Source of the DNA: Streptomyces sp. PCS3-D2
GTDB taxonomy: Bacteria > Actinomycetota > Actinomycetes > Streptomycetales > Streptomycetaceae
Direction: 5' to 3'
DNA length: 64,000 nt
NCBI RefSeq assembly: GCF_000612545.2
Contig: NZ_CP097800.1
Coordinates: forward strand, 1,116,001 to 1,180,000
The notes under the pieces were generated by a model. That model had not been told where the DNA came from, did no database searches, and saw only the letters and a list, made by a program, of their open reading frames with translations. The translations under genes and the position numbers were made by a program. Below, piece after piece: positions 9,534-16,714 of the stretch (the stretch's first letter is position 1; each line of letters opens with the position of its first letter).

Positions 9534-10942
9534 GCGTGGCTCCGGGTGAAGGTGTGCTCCGCCAGGTCGCAGCGGAGGGGGAAGCGGCGTGCGGCCTCCT
9601 CGTCGTCCAGCGGCAGGACGGTGACGCGTGCCTCGATGCCGCGGGCCAGCAGCCGCCCGGCCACCTCGCCCTTCGTCGCGGTCCGCGAGGCGACCTCCAC
9701 GTGGAGGCGGCCGTCGGCCCCGACCTCGGCCCGGTGGCGCAGCGGCCACGGCATGCCCGGGGTGCCGTCCAGGGCCTCCACCACGTCGCGCGGCGTGACG
9801 ACCGCCTCGGCGGTGCGCAGCAGGGTGCCCGCCTTGCCGAGGATCTGCGAGACGGCGGGCACGGCGGCCAGTTCGCAGTCCGGTTCGCCCTCCAGGGTGC
9901 GCACCACGTCACCGGTGTTGTACCGCAGCACGGGCATGCACTCCCGGTAGGGGTAGTACGGCGTGACGGTCAGTTCGCCGAGCTGTCCCGGGCCGACGGG
10001 CTCGCCCGTGTCCAGGCCGAGTACCTCGGTGTAGCCCATGTTGGGGTCGATGTGGAGGTGGCGCCGGCTGCAGGTGCGGCCGCCGACCGGCAGGAGTTCG
10101 GTCATGCCGAAGTTGTCGCCGATGGTCTCGGCGCCGAAGGTCTCGCGCAGGGCGTTCACGAAGGCGGGCGAGACGATCTCGCCGCCCGCGTAGATCGCCC
10201 GCAGACCGAAGTCGTCCGGCCCGTATCCGCGTCGGCGGGCCGCTGTGAGCATCCGGGCCAGGTAGCTGGGGTTGCCGGTGAGCAGGGTGGGGCGGGGGCC
10301 GCTGCCGCCGAGCAGGTGCTCGACGGACTCCTCGGGCGGTACCTGGCCGACCACGTGGCAGGAGGCTCCGACGAGCCGGCAGACCTCGACGTCCTCCTGT
10401 ACGGCCGCCGTCGCCCGGGAGCTGAGGTTGATCTGCATCCGGTCGCCGGGGCGAATGTCGCCGCGCAGCACCACGGACAGGGCGATCAGCGCGGGCCATA
10501 GCTCCATCTCGTAGCGGGAGAGCCATATCTGCACGGGACGGCCGGTGGTGCCGGTCGTCTGGGTGGCCAGGTAGGGCGCGCTGCACAGGAAGTCCGCCGG
10601 GCGCTCGATCAGGTCGGCCTTGCGGGTCACCGGGATCCGGGTGAGCGTCTCGGTGGTCAGTGCGCCGAGGTCGATGCCGGCGAGCCGCTCCCGGTAGAAG
10701 GGCGAGCGCTCGGCCAGTCGGCGCACGGTCCGCTGGAGCGCGCGGTTCTGCAGGTCGCGCCGCTCGTCCGGGTCGGCGAACGGGCCGTCCGCCAGTTCGT
10801 CGACGTCGTCGCCGAGGGAACCGAACTCCTCCAGCGTGGCGAGGGCGTCGGCGACCAGACGCTCCACGGCCCGTACGTTCAGCTTCCGGCCGAACACCAT
10901 GGCCATCGCGACCCGGACCTGCCGGACACCGGTCTCCAGCAC
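9530..10942 (-). CDS. PaaK-like adenylate-forming enzyme (phenylacetate-CoA ligase family)
   Basis: This encodes 470 residues. The P-loop is QTTGTTGRPVQ, followed by IYAGGEIVS, DNFGMTELLP (A5-like) and LRYNTGDVV (A7-like), in the order found in phenylacetate-CoA ligases and coenzyme F390 synthetase-like enzymes. These activate a carboxylate as the acyl-adenylate and pass it to a thiol. There is no carrier domain and no phenylacetate catabolic gene nearby. It sits between a tiny peptide gene and a GxGD protease gene, so a role in modifying that peptide or making an acyl group for it is inferred. GTG 10942 has a full AGGAGG at 10948-10953. Position in the operon argues against a role in aromatic degradation. 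Confidence 0.8.
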   Translation of the reverse strand: MLETGVRQVRVAMAMVFGRKLNVRAVERLVADALATLEEFGSLGDDVDELADGPFADPDERRDLQNRALQRTVRRLAERSPFYRERLAGIDLGALTTETLTRIPVTRKADLIERPADFLCSAPYLATQTTGTTGRPVQIWLSRYEMELWPALIALSVVLRGDIRPGDRMQINLSSRATAAVQEDVEVCRLVGASCHVVGQVPPEESVEHLLGGSGPRPTLLTGNPSYLARMLTAARRRGYGPDDFGLRAIYAGGEIVSPAFVNALRETFGAETIGDNFGMTELLPVGGRTCSRRHLHIDPNMGYTEVLGLDTGEPVGPGQLGELTVTPYYPYRECMPVLRYNTGDVVRTLEGEPDCELAAVPAVSQILGKAGTLLRTAEAVVTPRDVVEALDGTPGMPWPLRHRAEVGADGRLHVEVASRTATKGEVAGRLLARGIEARVTVLPLDDEEAARRFPLRCDLAEHTFTRSHA

Positions 10943-10970
10943 TCGTGCCTCCTCTCAGGCGTGAAGAAGA

Positions 10971-11000
10971 GGGGTGGGGGCGGCGCGCCGCCCCCACCCC
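10971..11000. terminator. Perfect 30-nt palindrome between peptide gene and PaaK-like gene
   Basis: The arms GGGGTGGGGGCGGCG (10971-10985) and CGCCGCCCCCACCCC (10986-11000) are exact complements with no unpaired centre. The palindrome starts 12 nt after the peptide stop codon (minus strand) and ends 29 nt before the next start. It could be a leaky terminator or an mRNA-stabilising hairpin that raises peptide transcript over enzyme transcript, as is common in peptide-precursor operons. No U-tract follows. Confidence 0.6.
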
Positions 11001-11011
11001 CCGCATCTGCG

Positions 11012-11101
11012 TCAGCTGGAAGAGCAAGAACCGAAGAAGACGGCCGTCATGGCACCCATGACGTACTTGAACTGCTTGGCGCTGGTCTTGATCGCGCTCA
11101 T
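11012..11101 (-). CDS. 29-residue membrane-like peptide, putative precursor
   Basis: This is a tiny gene with an excellent ribosome site: AAGGAGGA four nt before ATG 11101. The peptide starts MSAIKTSAKQFK (three lysines), continues with a hydrophobic core YVMGAMTAVFF and ends GSCSSS, with its only Cys at position 26. The layout is a positively charged head, one short membrane-spanning core and a small polar tail. That suits insertion in the membrane and cleavage by the GxGD protease encoded two genes downstream. The single Cys and following serines could be modification or cyclisation sites. It is first in the operon, ahead of a strong hairpin. I do not recognise the family; leaderless bacteriocin or autoinducer-like signal are alternatives. 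Confidence 0.7.
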   Translation of the reverse strand: MSAIKTSAKQFKYVMGAMTAVFFGSCSSS

Positions 11102-11178
11102 CGGATCCTCCTTTTGTCGCTCCTGGTGGACGCGCTTCCCGGGCCCCTTGAGGGGTCGTTCCGCCCGTCCCTGGGTGA

Positions 11179-11205
11179 CAACACCCTGGCGCGATCGCGG
11201 TGTTG
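11179..11205. promoter_or_regulatory. Inverted repeat CAACACC-N13-GGTGTTG upstream of the peptide gene
   Basis: CAACACC (11179-11185) and GGTGTTG (11199-11205) are exact inverted arms around a GC-rich 13-nt centre containing GCGATCGC. It lies 78 nt upstream of the peptide start and ~140 nt upstream of the IclR-type regulator. This is a plausible protein-binding site in the divergent promoter region. No function is shown. Confidence 0.4.
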
Positions 11206-11218
11206 CGGGCAATGATCG

Positions 11219-11235
11219 GGTCCGTTCAACGGACC
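11219..11235. promoter_or_regulatory. Operator-like palindrome GGTCCGTTCAACGGACC
   Basis: This is a perfect 17-nt palindrome (8-nt arms, one central base) in the 241-nt gap between the divergent peptide operon and the IclR-type regulator gene. Its half-site AACGGAC recurs as TACGGAC in the inverted repeat at 11294-11324. IclR-family proteins bind palindromic operators in such divergent gaps, so the neighbouring regulator is the natural candidate. Confidence 0.5.
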
Positions 11236-11293
11236 GGCGAAAGCGGAGGGCGGTACCACCGTTCCTGCTGATGAGCCGGGACGAACGGGGAGT

Positions 11294-11324
11294 TACGGAC
11301 ACCATCCGACCGATGTCGTCCGTA
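11294..11324. promoter_or_regulatory. Inverted repeat TACGGAC-N17-GTCCGTA before the IclR-type gene
   Basis: The exact arms TACGGAC (11294-11300) and GTCCGTA (11318-11324) end 18 nt before the regulator ATG. They share the ACGGAC core with the palindrome at 11219-11235. This position suggests autoregulation by roadblock or repression. Confidence 0.45.
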
Positions 11325-11342
11325 CGAAAGGGGGTTCCGCTC

Positions 11343-12146
11343 ATGGCCAGATCCGGCACTGAGGGGCGGGGTGTACTGGAGGGCGCGTTCGCGCTCATGG
11401 AAGTGCTCGCGCACGGCGACGAGGTAGGTCTGACCAAACTGGCGGCGGACGCCGAACTGCCGAAGGCCACGGCGCACCGGCTGCTCGGGCAGTTGGTCGC
11501 GCTCGGCGCGGTGCAGAGCGTCTCGGGCCGCTATCGGCTGGGGCCGAGGACGTTCCGGCTGGGGCAGGCGTGGCATCCGGCGCGGGCACTGCGGGCTGCG
11601 TCGGCGCGGCCCCTGCGTGAACTCGCCGCGGTCGGCGGTGGCAGGCTCGGGGTCAGCCTGTCGGTCCCCGAGGCGGGCAACGCCCTCGTGGTCGGGAGCA
11701 CGCGCAGCGAGGTGGACGAGGCGTTCGCGCTGCATCCCGGCGCGGTTCTGCCGCCGGGGAGCGCGGCCGAGCTGGTCCTGACGGCGTCGGCCCGGGAGGC
11801 GGGCCCGCCGCCGGGGTGGTCGCGGGCCGCGTGGTCACGGGAGGCGGTACGGGTCAGGGAACAGGGCATGGCCTTCCAGTACGGGCAGTGCGTGAGCGCG
11901 CTGTCGTGCGTGGCGGCTCCGGTGTTCTCCGACACCGGGCACGTGGTGGCCGCCGTGGCGGCGTCGGCACTGGACGGCAAACAGATCGCGCTTCTGGGCG
12001 AGGCCGTGGTCCGTGCGGCGGCGAGGGTGAGCACGAACCTGTCCCGGCTGCGGGCGCCCGCGGCGCGGCCGCGCCGCGAGGGGGAGTCCGCGCAGGGTCC
12101 GGCCGGCCGGGCCTCCCGGCACGCCGTGATGGCGCAACGGCACTAG
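11343..12146 (+). CDS. IclR-family transcriptional regulator
   Basis: This encodes 267 residues. The N-terminus is a classic IclR winged helix: GVLEGAFALMEVLAHG, then LTKLAADAELPKATAHRLLGQLVALGAVQ and YRLGPRTFRLG. The C-terminal effector domain is present but somewhat shorter and more divergent than usual, with CVAAPVFSDTGHVVAAVAASAL matching the conserved end of the ligand pocket. ATG 11343 follows AAAGGGGG. It is divergent from the peptide/PaaK/GxGD operon, with palindromic sites between them, so control of that operon and of itself is the simplest reading. The ligand is unknown. Residues after ~240 are basic and low in complexity. Confidence 0.85.
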   Translation: MARSGTEGRGVLEGAFALMEVLAHGDEVGLTKLAADAELPKATAHRLLGQLVALGAVQSVSGRYRLGPRTFRLGQAWHPARALRAASARPLRELAAVGGGRLGVSLSVPEAGNALVVGSTRSEVDEAFALHPGAVLPPGSAAELVLTASAREAGPPPGWSRAAWSREAVRVREQGMAFQYGQCVSALSCVAAPVFSDTGHVVAAVAASALDGKQIALLGEAVVRAAARVSTNLSRLRAPAARPRREGESAQGPAGRASRHAVMAQRH

Positions 12147-12161
12147 GTACAGGGCCCGTCC

Positions 12162-12208
12162 GGCGGAGGGGCGGGGCGGCGCCGGCGCGTCCGGCACGCC
12201 CCTCCGCC
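12162..12208. terminator. Hairpin after the IclR-type gene
   Basis: GGCGGAGGGGCG (12162-12173) and CGCCCCTCCGCC (12197-12208) form a perfect 12-bp stem with a 23-nt loop, 15 nt after the IclR-type stop codon. It is a likely terminator separating that gene from the P450 gene. Confidence 0.5.
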
Positions 12209-12397
12209 CGCGTCTGCCGGCCCGGCGCGGGTCGAGGCGCACCGGGACCGGGGTGACCGGCCGTTCGTGCGACATGGGTACCATCCGTCGAATTCCCATG
12301 CGAAGAACGGGCCGTGGTCGGATGTCCGGGCGCGCCCGTCACCCCGCCCCCACCGCACCGCACCGCACCACGAGCACCTTCGAGAGGCAGTCCGAAC

Positions 12398-13639
12398 ATG
12401 CCCCTGGCGATCCCGCCCTTCAGCGTGCTGTCCGACGCGTTCGACGCCGCACCCGAACGCTTCTTCGCGCACCTCAGGGAGCGGGTCCCGGTGCACTACG
12501 AGCCGACGATCGACGGCTACTTCCTCTCCCGTCACCAGGACGTGAAGCGGGTGCTGACCGACCAGGAGGCGTTCACCACCGAGATGCTCCAGGTACGCGC
12601 CGAGCCCGTGATGCGCGGGCGGGTCCTCGCCCAGATGACCGGCGCGGAGCACACGGCGAAGCGGAAGATCGTCGTGCGCGCGTTCACCGGCTCCGCCCTC
12701 CAGGACCAGATACGCGCCATCCGCGCCAACGCCGCCGAACTCATCGCCCCGTTCCTCCCGCAGGGCCGGATCGACCTGGTCGGCGACTTCGGCAAGCCCT
12801 TCGCCGTGCACGTCGCCCTGGACGTCCTCGGCCTGGACAGGGCCGACTGGCAGCAGGTGGCCCGCTGGCACAGCGGGGTCGCCGAGTTCGTCACCGGCCT
12901 GGCCCTGACCCCGGAGCGCCGACGGCACTGCCTGGACTGCGCGGAGCGACTGGAGGCCCACCTCGCCCCGGTCATCCGGCAGCGGCGCCGCCGGCCCGGC
13001 CGGGACCTGATATCGAAGCTGTGCACCGCGGAGTTCGACGGCATCACCATGAGCGATCGCGACGTCACCGCGCTGATCATCAACGTGCTGGTCGCAGCCG
13101 CGGAACCCGCGGACAAGACCATCGCCCTGCTCTTCAAGCACCTGATCGACCACCCCGAGCAGATGGCGCAGGTCCGCCGGGACCCGGAACTGCTCGCCGC
13201 GGCGATCGCGGAGACCCTGCGCCTGACCCCGCCCGTCCAGCTCATCCCCCGACAGACGGCGCAGGACGCCGTGTTCGCGGGGACCACCGTCCCGGCGGGC
13301 GCCACCGTCTTCTGCATGATCGGCGCGGCCAACCGCGATCCGGACGCGTTCGCCGACCCGGACTCCTTCGACATCCACCGCGCGGACCTGGGTACGGCCC
13401 GGTCGTTCACCGCGGCCGCCCAGCACCTGGCGTTCGGGAACGGGCTCCACCAGTGCGTCGGCGCGGCCTTCGCGCGTGCCGAGATCGAGACCGTCGCCGC
13501 GATGCTCCTGCCCCTGCTGGACGAGGTCCGCTACAGCCCCGGGTTCCGCTACCGGGAGACGGGCCTGTACACCCGGGGACCGGCCTCCCTGTCGCTGGAC
13601 TTCACTCCCGTGCGGGGAAGTGGAACCCGCCGCGACTGA
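12398..13639 (+). CDS. Cytochrome P450
   Basis: The protein has 413 residues, the normal length for a soluble bacterial P450. It has the heme-ligand loop FGNGLHQCVG (Cys353), the K-helix ETLR, and an I-helix reading NVLVAAAEPADKT. In the I-helix the usual AGxxT acid-alcohol pair is altered (AAEPADKT), which may affect oxygen activation. ATG 12398 starts the conserved region (MPLAIPPFSVLSDAF); an earlier in-frame start at 12314 adds a low-complexity tail and is less likely. It is the first of four same-strand genes ending with a carotenoid oxygenase, so it may oxidise an apocarotenoid or terpenoid. The substrate is an inference from context only. Confidence 0.9.
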   Translation: MPLAIPPFSVLSDAFDAAPERFFAHLRERVPVHYEPTIDGYFLSRHQDVKRVLTDQEAFTTEMLQVRAEPVMRGRVLAQMTGAEHTAKRKIVVRAFTGSALQDQIRAIRANAAELIAPFLPQGRIDLVGDFGKPFAVHVALDVLGLDRADWQQVARWHSGVAEFVTGLALTPERRRHCLDCAERLEAHLAPVIRQRRRRPGRDLISKLCTAEFDGITMSDRDVTALIINVLVAAAEPADKTIALLFKHLIDHPEQMAQVRRDPELLAAAIAETLRLTPPVQLIPRQTAQDAVFAGTTVPAGATVFCMIGAANRDPDAFADPDSFDIHRADLGTARSFTAAAQHLAFGNGLHQCVGAAFARAEIETVAAMLLPLLDEVRYSPGFRYRETGLYTRGPASLSLDFTPVRGSGTRRD

Positions 13640-13798
13640 CGGCCGTCTAGTGCGGTGACCGGCAGGGTTCGCCGGGGCGCCGCGACCCGGTGGACCGCCG
13701 CGGCCGTGGCACCGGCCGGGCGGTTCCGGCCGGGACCGGCAGCCACCGTACTCCCGGCCCCGAAAGCCCGTTGCCCCATCCCCCAAGCGGAGACGACG

Positions 13799-14191
13799 AT
13801 GAGACCGACCGACATCACCAGAGCCCTCAACGACCTGCTGTTCACGCCGGGTCTCGACCTCGACGAAGCCGTCGACCGGCACTTCACCCCCGACTACCGC
13901 CAGCGCACCGACGGCGTGTGGAGCGACCGCGCCTCCTTCGTCCAGCACATCGCGCGCCTGCGCACCCTGGTGCTCAGCGGTGGGATCGAGGTCCACGACG
14001 AACTCCGCGACGGCCCCCGTTATGCCGACCGCCACACCGTCACCCTGACCCAGCACAACGGACGCACCTCCCGCACCGAGGTCTACCTCTTCGCCCGCTT
14101 GGCCCCCGACGGCCGGTTCCAGTGCGTCGAGGAGACCACCCTCCTGGTGACCGGGCACCCCGACGACGGCAACCTCGGCAGCGTCAAGTGA
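13799..14191 (+). CDS. NTF2/SnoaL-like small protein
   Basis: This encodes 130 residues. The pattern DLDEAVDRHFTPDYRQRTDGVWSDRASFVQHIARLR matches the cone-shaped NTF2-like fold used by polyketide cyclases, isomerases and many uncharacterised proteins. It is followed by alternating strands ending VEETTLLVTGH. Catalytic residues cannot be assigned. ATG 13799 has GCGGAG ~7 nt upstream; the longer frame from 13655 reads as non-conserved sequence. It lies 160 nt after the P450 gene and 115 nt before the STAND ATPase gene, so a shared pathway is likely. Confidence 0.7.
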   Translation: MRPTDITRALNDLLFTPGLDLDEAVDRHFTPDYRQRTDGVWSDRASFVQHIARLRTLVLSGGIEVHDELRDGPRYADRHTVTLTQHNGRTSRTEVYLFARLAPDGRFQCVEETTLLVTGHPDDGNLGSVK

Positions 14192-14305
14192 GCTGAACGG
14201 GAGCTCCGTCAGGGGCTCCGACGGGGGAAACCGGAACGGAAGAGAGCGCTCTCCCTGGTGTGGGCACGCAGAGCGCCGGTGTGGAGCAAGGAGAGGGAAA
14301 CGACC

Positions 14306-16306
14306 ATGGTGTCCGTAGGGGAAAGACTCAGCCGGGCCCGAGTGCGGGCCTTCATCGGCCGGGACGAGGAACTCGACCTCTTCGGCCGGGCGTTGGCCGG
14401 TGATGCGCAGGCCCCGTTCGCGTTCTACGTGTGCGGGCCGGGCGGCATCGGGAAGTCCACGCTGCTCAGGCGGCTGGCCGACCACGCGCGCGCGGCGGGC
14501 CGGCTGCTCGTCGAACTCGACGGACGCTTCGTCAGCCGGGACCCGGGCGACTTCGAGCACGCCGCCGGGCCGTTCCTCGACGTACCGGGCACGGTCCTGT
14601 TCGTGGACTCCTTCGACCACTGCCAGTGGCTGGAGAGCTGGCTGTGGCACCACTTCCTGCCCCGCGCCGCGGACGACACCCTGGTCGTCCTCGCCGGACG
14701 GCGCGCTCCGCAGCCCCAGTGGACGGCCGACCCGGCCTGGTCCCGGCTCCTGCACGTGACCGAACTGGAGCCGTTCACCGAGGAGCAGGCCGGCAGCCTG
14801 CTGGTCGCGGCACGGATCCGGCCGGAACTGCACGACCGGGTGCTGCGCTTCGCCGGCGGCAACCCGCTCGCCCTGTCCCTCGCCGCCGCGGCGGGGTCGG
14901 CGGGCTGCGCCCGGGAGGAGATCTGGGCGCCGTCGGCGGACGTCCTGCGCACCCTGCTGGCGGGACTGATCGGCGAGGTCCCCACCGCCGCCCACCGCCG
15001 CGCCCTGGAGGTGGCGGCGCAGGCCCACTCGACGTCCGAGGAACTGTTGTCCTCCGTACTGCCCGACGAGGACGCCCACCTGCTGTTCTCCTGGCTCAGG
15101 GACCTGCCGTTCATGGAGTCCACGCACCGGGGACTCCACCCGCACGACGCCGCCCGCGAGACGCTCGCCGCCGACCTGCGCTGGCGCGCCCCCAACGCCT
15201 TCGAGGCGATTCGGGGGCGCCTGGCGGACGAATACCTGCGCCTGCTGCGGGAAGCGCCCGAGGAGCGGGTGTGGACCGTCACCGACGAGCTCTTCTACCT
15301 CTTCCGGGAGGGCGAGACCCTCTCCCGGCTGCGCACCTGGTCCCGCGACGAGGAGCTGCACGACCGTCCGCTGCACCCGGACGACGTGGACGTCGTCCTG
15401 CGGATGGCCGAGGAGACCGAGGGGCCTGCCTCGGCGGAACTGGTGCGCTACTGGGTGCGGCGCCAGCCGCAGGCCTTCAGCGTCTACCGCCTCGTGGACA
15501 CGGGCCGGATCGTCGCCTTCACGGCCCGGCTGGCCCTGCCGGCCCCGCCAGACCCGGAGGACCTCGCCACCGACCCCGTGGTCGCGGCCGCGTGGCGCCA
15601 CACCGACGCCACGGCACCGGTGAGCCCCGGCGAGCACATCGGGATCAGCCGCTTCTCGGTCTATCCCGAGCGCTACCAGGTACCGTCCCGCGTCATCGAT
15701 CTGAGCAGCTCCCGGGCCCAGGCGGAGGCCGCCCGGGCCCGCGGCCGAGCCTTCGGCTTCGCCGTCTTCCAGGACGCCGAAACCTGGGCCGAACGGGTCG
15801 AGGGCACCCTGCGCGACACCGGGGAGCGCCCCCGGGTCGGCGAGCACACCTACGGGCTGTTCGGCGTCGACTGGCGCGAGGTCCCCGTGGAGACGTGGCT
15901 CCTGCGCTTCATATCGACCCCCCACGCACCGGCCCCGGCCGCGCCGTCGGCCGTCTCGCGCACCGCTTTCGACCAGGCCGTGCGCGAGGCGCTGGCGCAC
16001 TGGCGCGACCCGAAGGCCTTCGCCGCCTGCGTCCTGATGCGCACGCGGCTCGCGGCCGACCTCGACGATCCCGTGGAGGAGCTGCGCACGCTGCTGCGGC
16101 AGGCCGTCGACGACCTGGCCGGTGACCCGCGCGGGGTGCGCGCCCGCGAGGCCCTCACCGCCGGGTACCTCTCCGGTGTCCCGACCCAGGAGGGCGCGGC
16201 CCGCCGCCTGGGGCTGCCGTACGGCACCTACCGCCGCCATCTGCGCCAGGGCCTGGACCTGCTCTGCGAAGCCCTGTGGCAACGGGAGCTGCAGGGCCCG
16301 CGCTAG
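14306..16306 (+). CDS. STAND-type ATPase regulator with C-terminal helix-turn-helix
   Basis: This encodes 666 residues. It opens with FIGRDEELDLFGRAL and a P-loop CGPGGIGKSTLLRRL (~residue 45), then VLFVDSFDHCQW (Walker B) and DDTLVVLAGRR. This is the AAA/STAND layout of MalT/AfsR-like regulators. The middle lacks recognisable TPRs. The last ~50 residues (GVPTQEGAARRLGLPYGTYRRHLRQGLDLLCEALW) resemble a sigma-region-4/LuxR-like helix-turn-helix. It probably senses a ligand and activates the surrounding P450/carotenoid oxygenase genes. ATG 14306 has GGAGAGGG upstream. A long open frame on the opposite strand is only a codon-bias shadow. Confidence 0.75.
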   Translation: MVSVGERLSRARVRAFIGRDEELDLFGRALAGDAQAPFAFYVCGPGGIGKSTLLRRLADHARAAGRLLVELDGRFVSRDPGDFEHAAGPFLDVPGTVLFVDSFDHCQWLESWLWHHFLPRAADDTLVVLAGRRAPQPQWTADPAWSRLLHVTELEPFTEEQAGSLLVAARIRPELHDRVLRFAGGNPLALSLAAAAGSAGCAREEIWAPSADVLRTLLAGLIGEVPTAAHRRALEVAAQAHSTSEELLSSVLPDEDAHLLFSWLRDLPFMESTHRGLHPHDAARETLAADLRWRAPNAFEAIRGRLADEYLRLLREAPEERVWTVTDELFYLFREGETLSRLRTWSRDEELHDRPLHPDDVDVVLRMAEETEGPASAELVRYWVRRQPQAFSVYRLVDTGRIVAFTARLALPAPPDPEDLATDPVVAAAWRHTDATAPVSPGEHIGISRFSVYPERYQVPSRVIDLSSSRAQAEAARARGRAFGFAVFQDAETWAERVEGTLRDTGERPRVGEHTYGLFGVDWREVPVETWLLRFISTPHAPAPAAPSAVSRTAFDQAVREALAHWRDPKAFAACVLMRTRLAADLDDPVEELRTLLRQAVDDLAGDPRGVRAREALTAGYLSGVPTQEGAARRLGLPYGTYRRHLRQGLDLLCEALWQRELQGPR

Positions 16307-16714
16307 CGCTGTGCCCGGAAGGGTTCACCGCCTCACGGCCCCGGCACGGCACCTCGCCGCGTTGTCGGACCGCGCGAGGACGCCGAGGACGGGGTGGGAT
16401 CCTCCGCCGTGCGCTGCGCCGCACCGGGGGCCGCGAGCCGGCACACCTTTGCGGCCACAGCACGGGGGAGGTCCGGCAGGACGGGGTGGACAGGTACGGA
16501 CAGCAGTGGACACGCCTCGTCCCGGCCGGGGCTGGAGGGTGGACACCGGCCGACGCGAGGCTGTGTACCACGAACGCGGCACGCAGCCGGACGCGCCGGC
16601 CGACCGCCGGCCGCGGCCGGTCCCGCGCACCTCCTCACCCGCCCGGCGCAGCCGGGCCGGGACGACGGCTGCCGCCCCACTCGCCCCACTCGCCCCCAGG
16701 AAAGAGATCGCGTC
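16307..16714 (+). other. Intergenic region with three GTGGACA repeats
   Basis: I see no gene in this 408-nt stretch. GTGGACA occurs at 16486-16492, 16506-16512 and 16539-16545, spaced 20 and 33 nt apart (about two and three helical turns). They lie 170-230 nt upstream of the carotenoid oxygenase start. The repeats could be binding sites for the ATPase-HTH regulator encoded just upstream. Confidence 0.35.

Noticed and set aside
9530-10942. Phenylacetate catabolism gene
   Set aside because: No paaABCDE, paaZ or related genes lie nearby; the operon context is a small peptide and a membrane protease.
12143-16282. A 1379-codon open frame on the minus strand opposite the P450, NTF2-like and ATPase genes
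   Set aside because: It is a composition shadow; three well-supported genes with ribosome sites and motifs occupy the plus strand.
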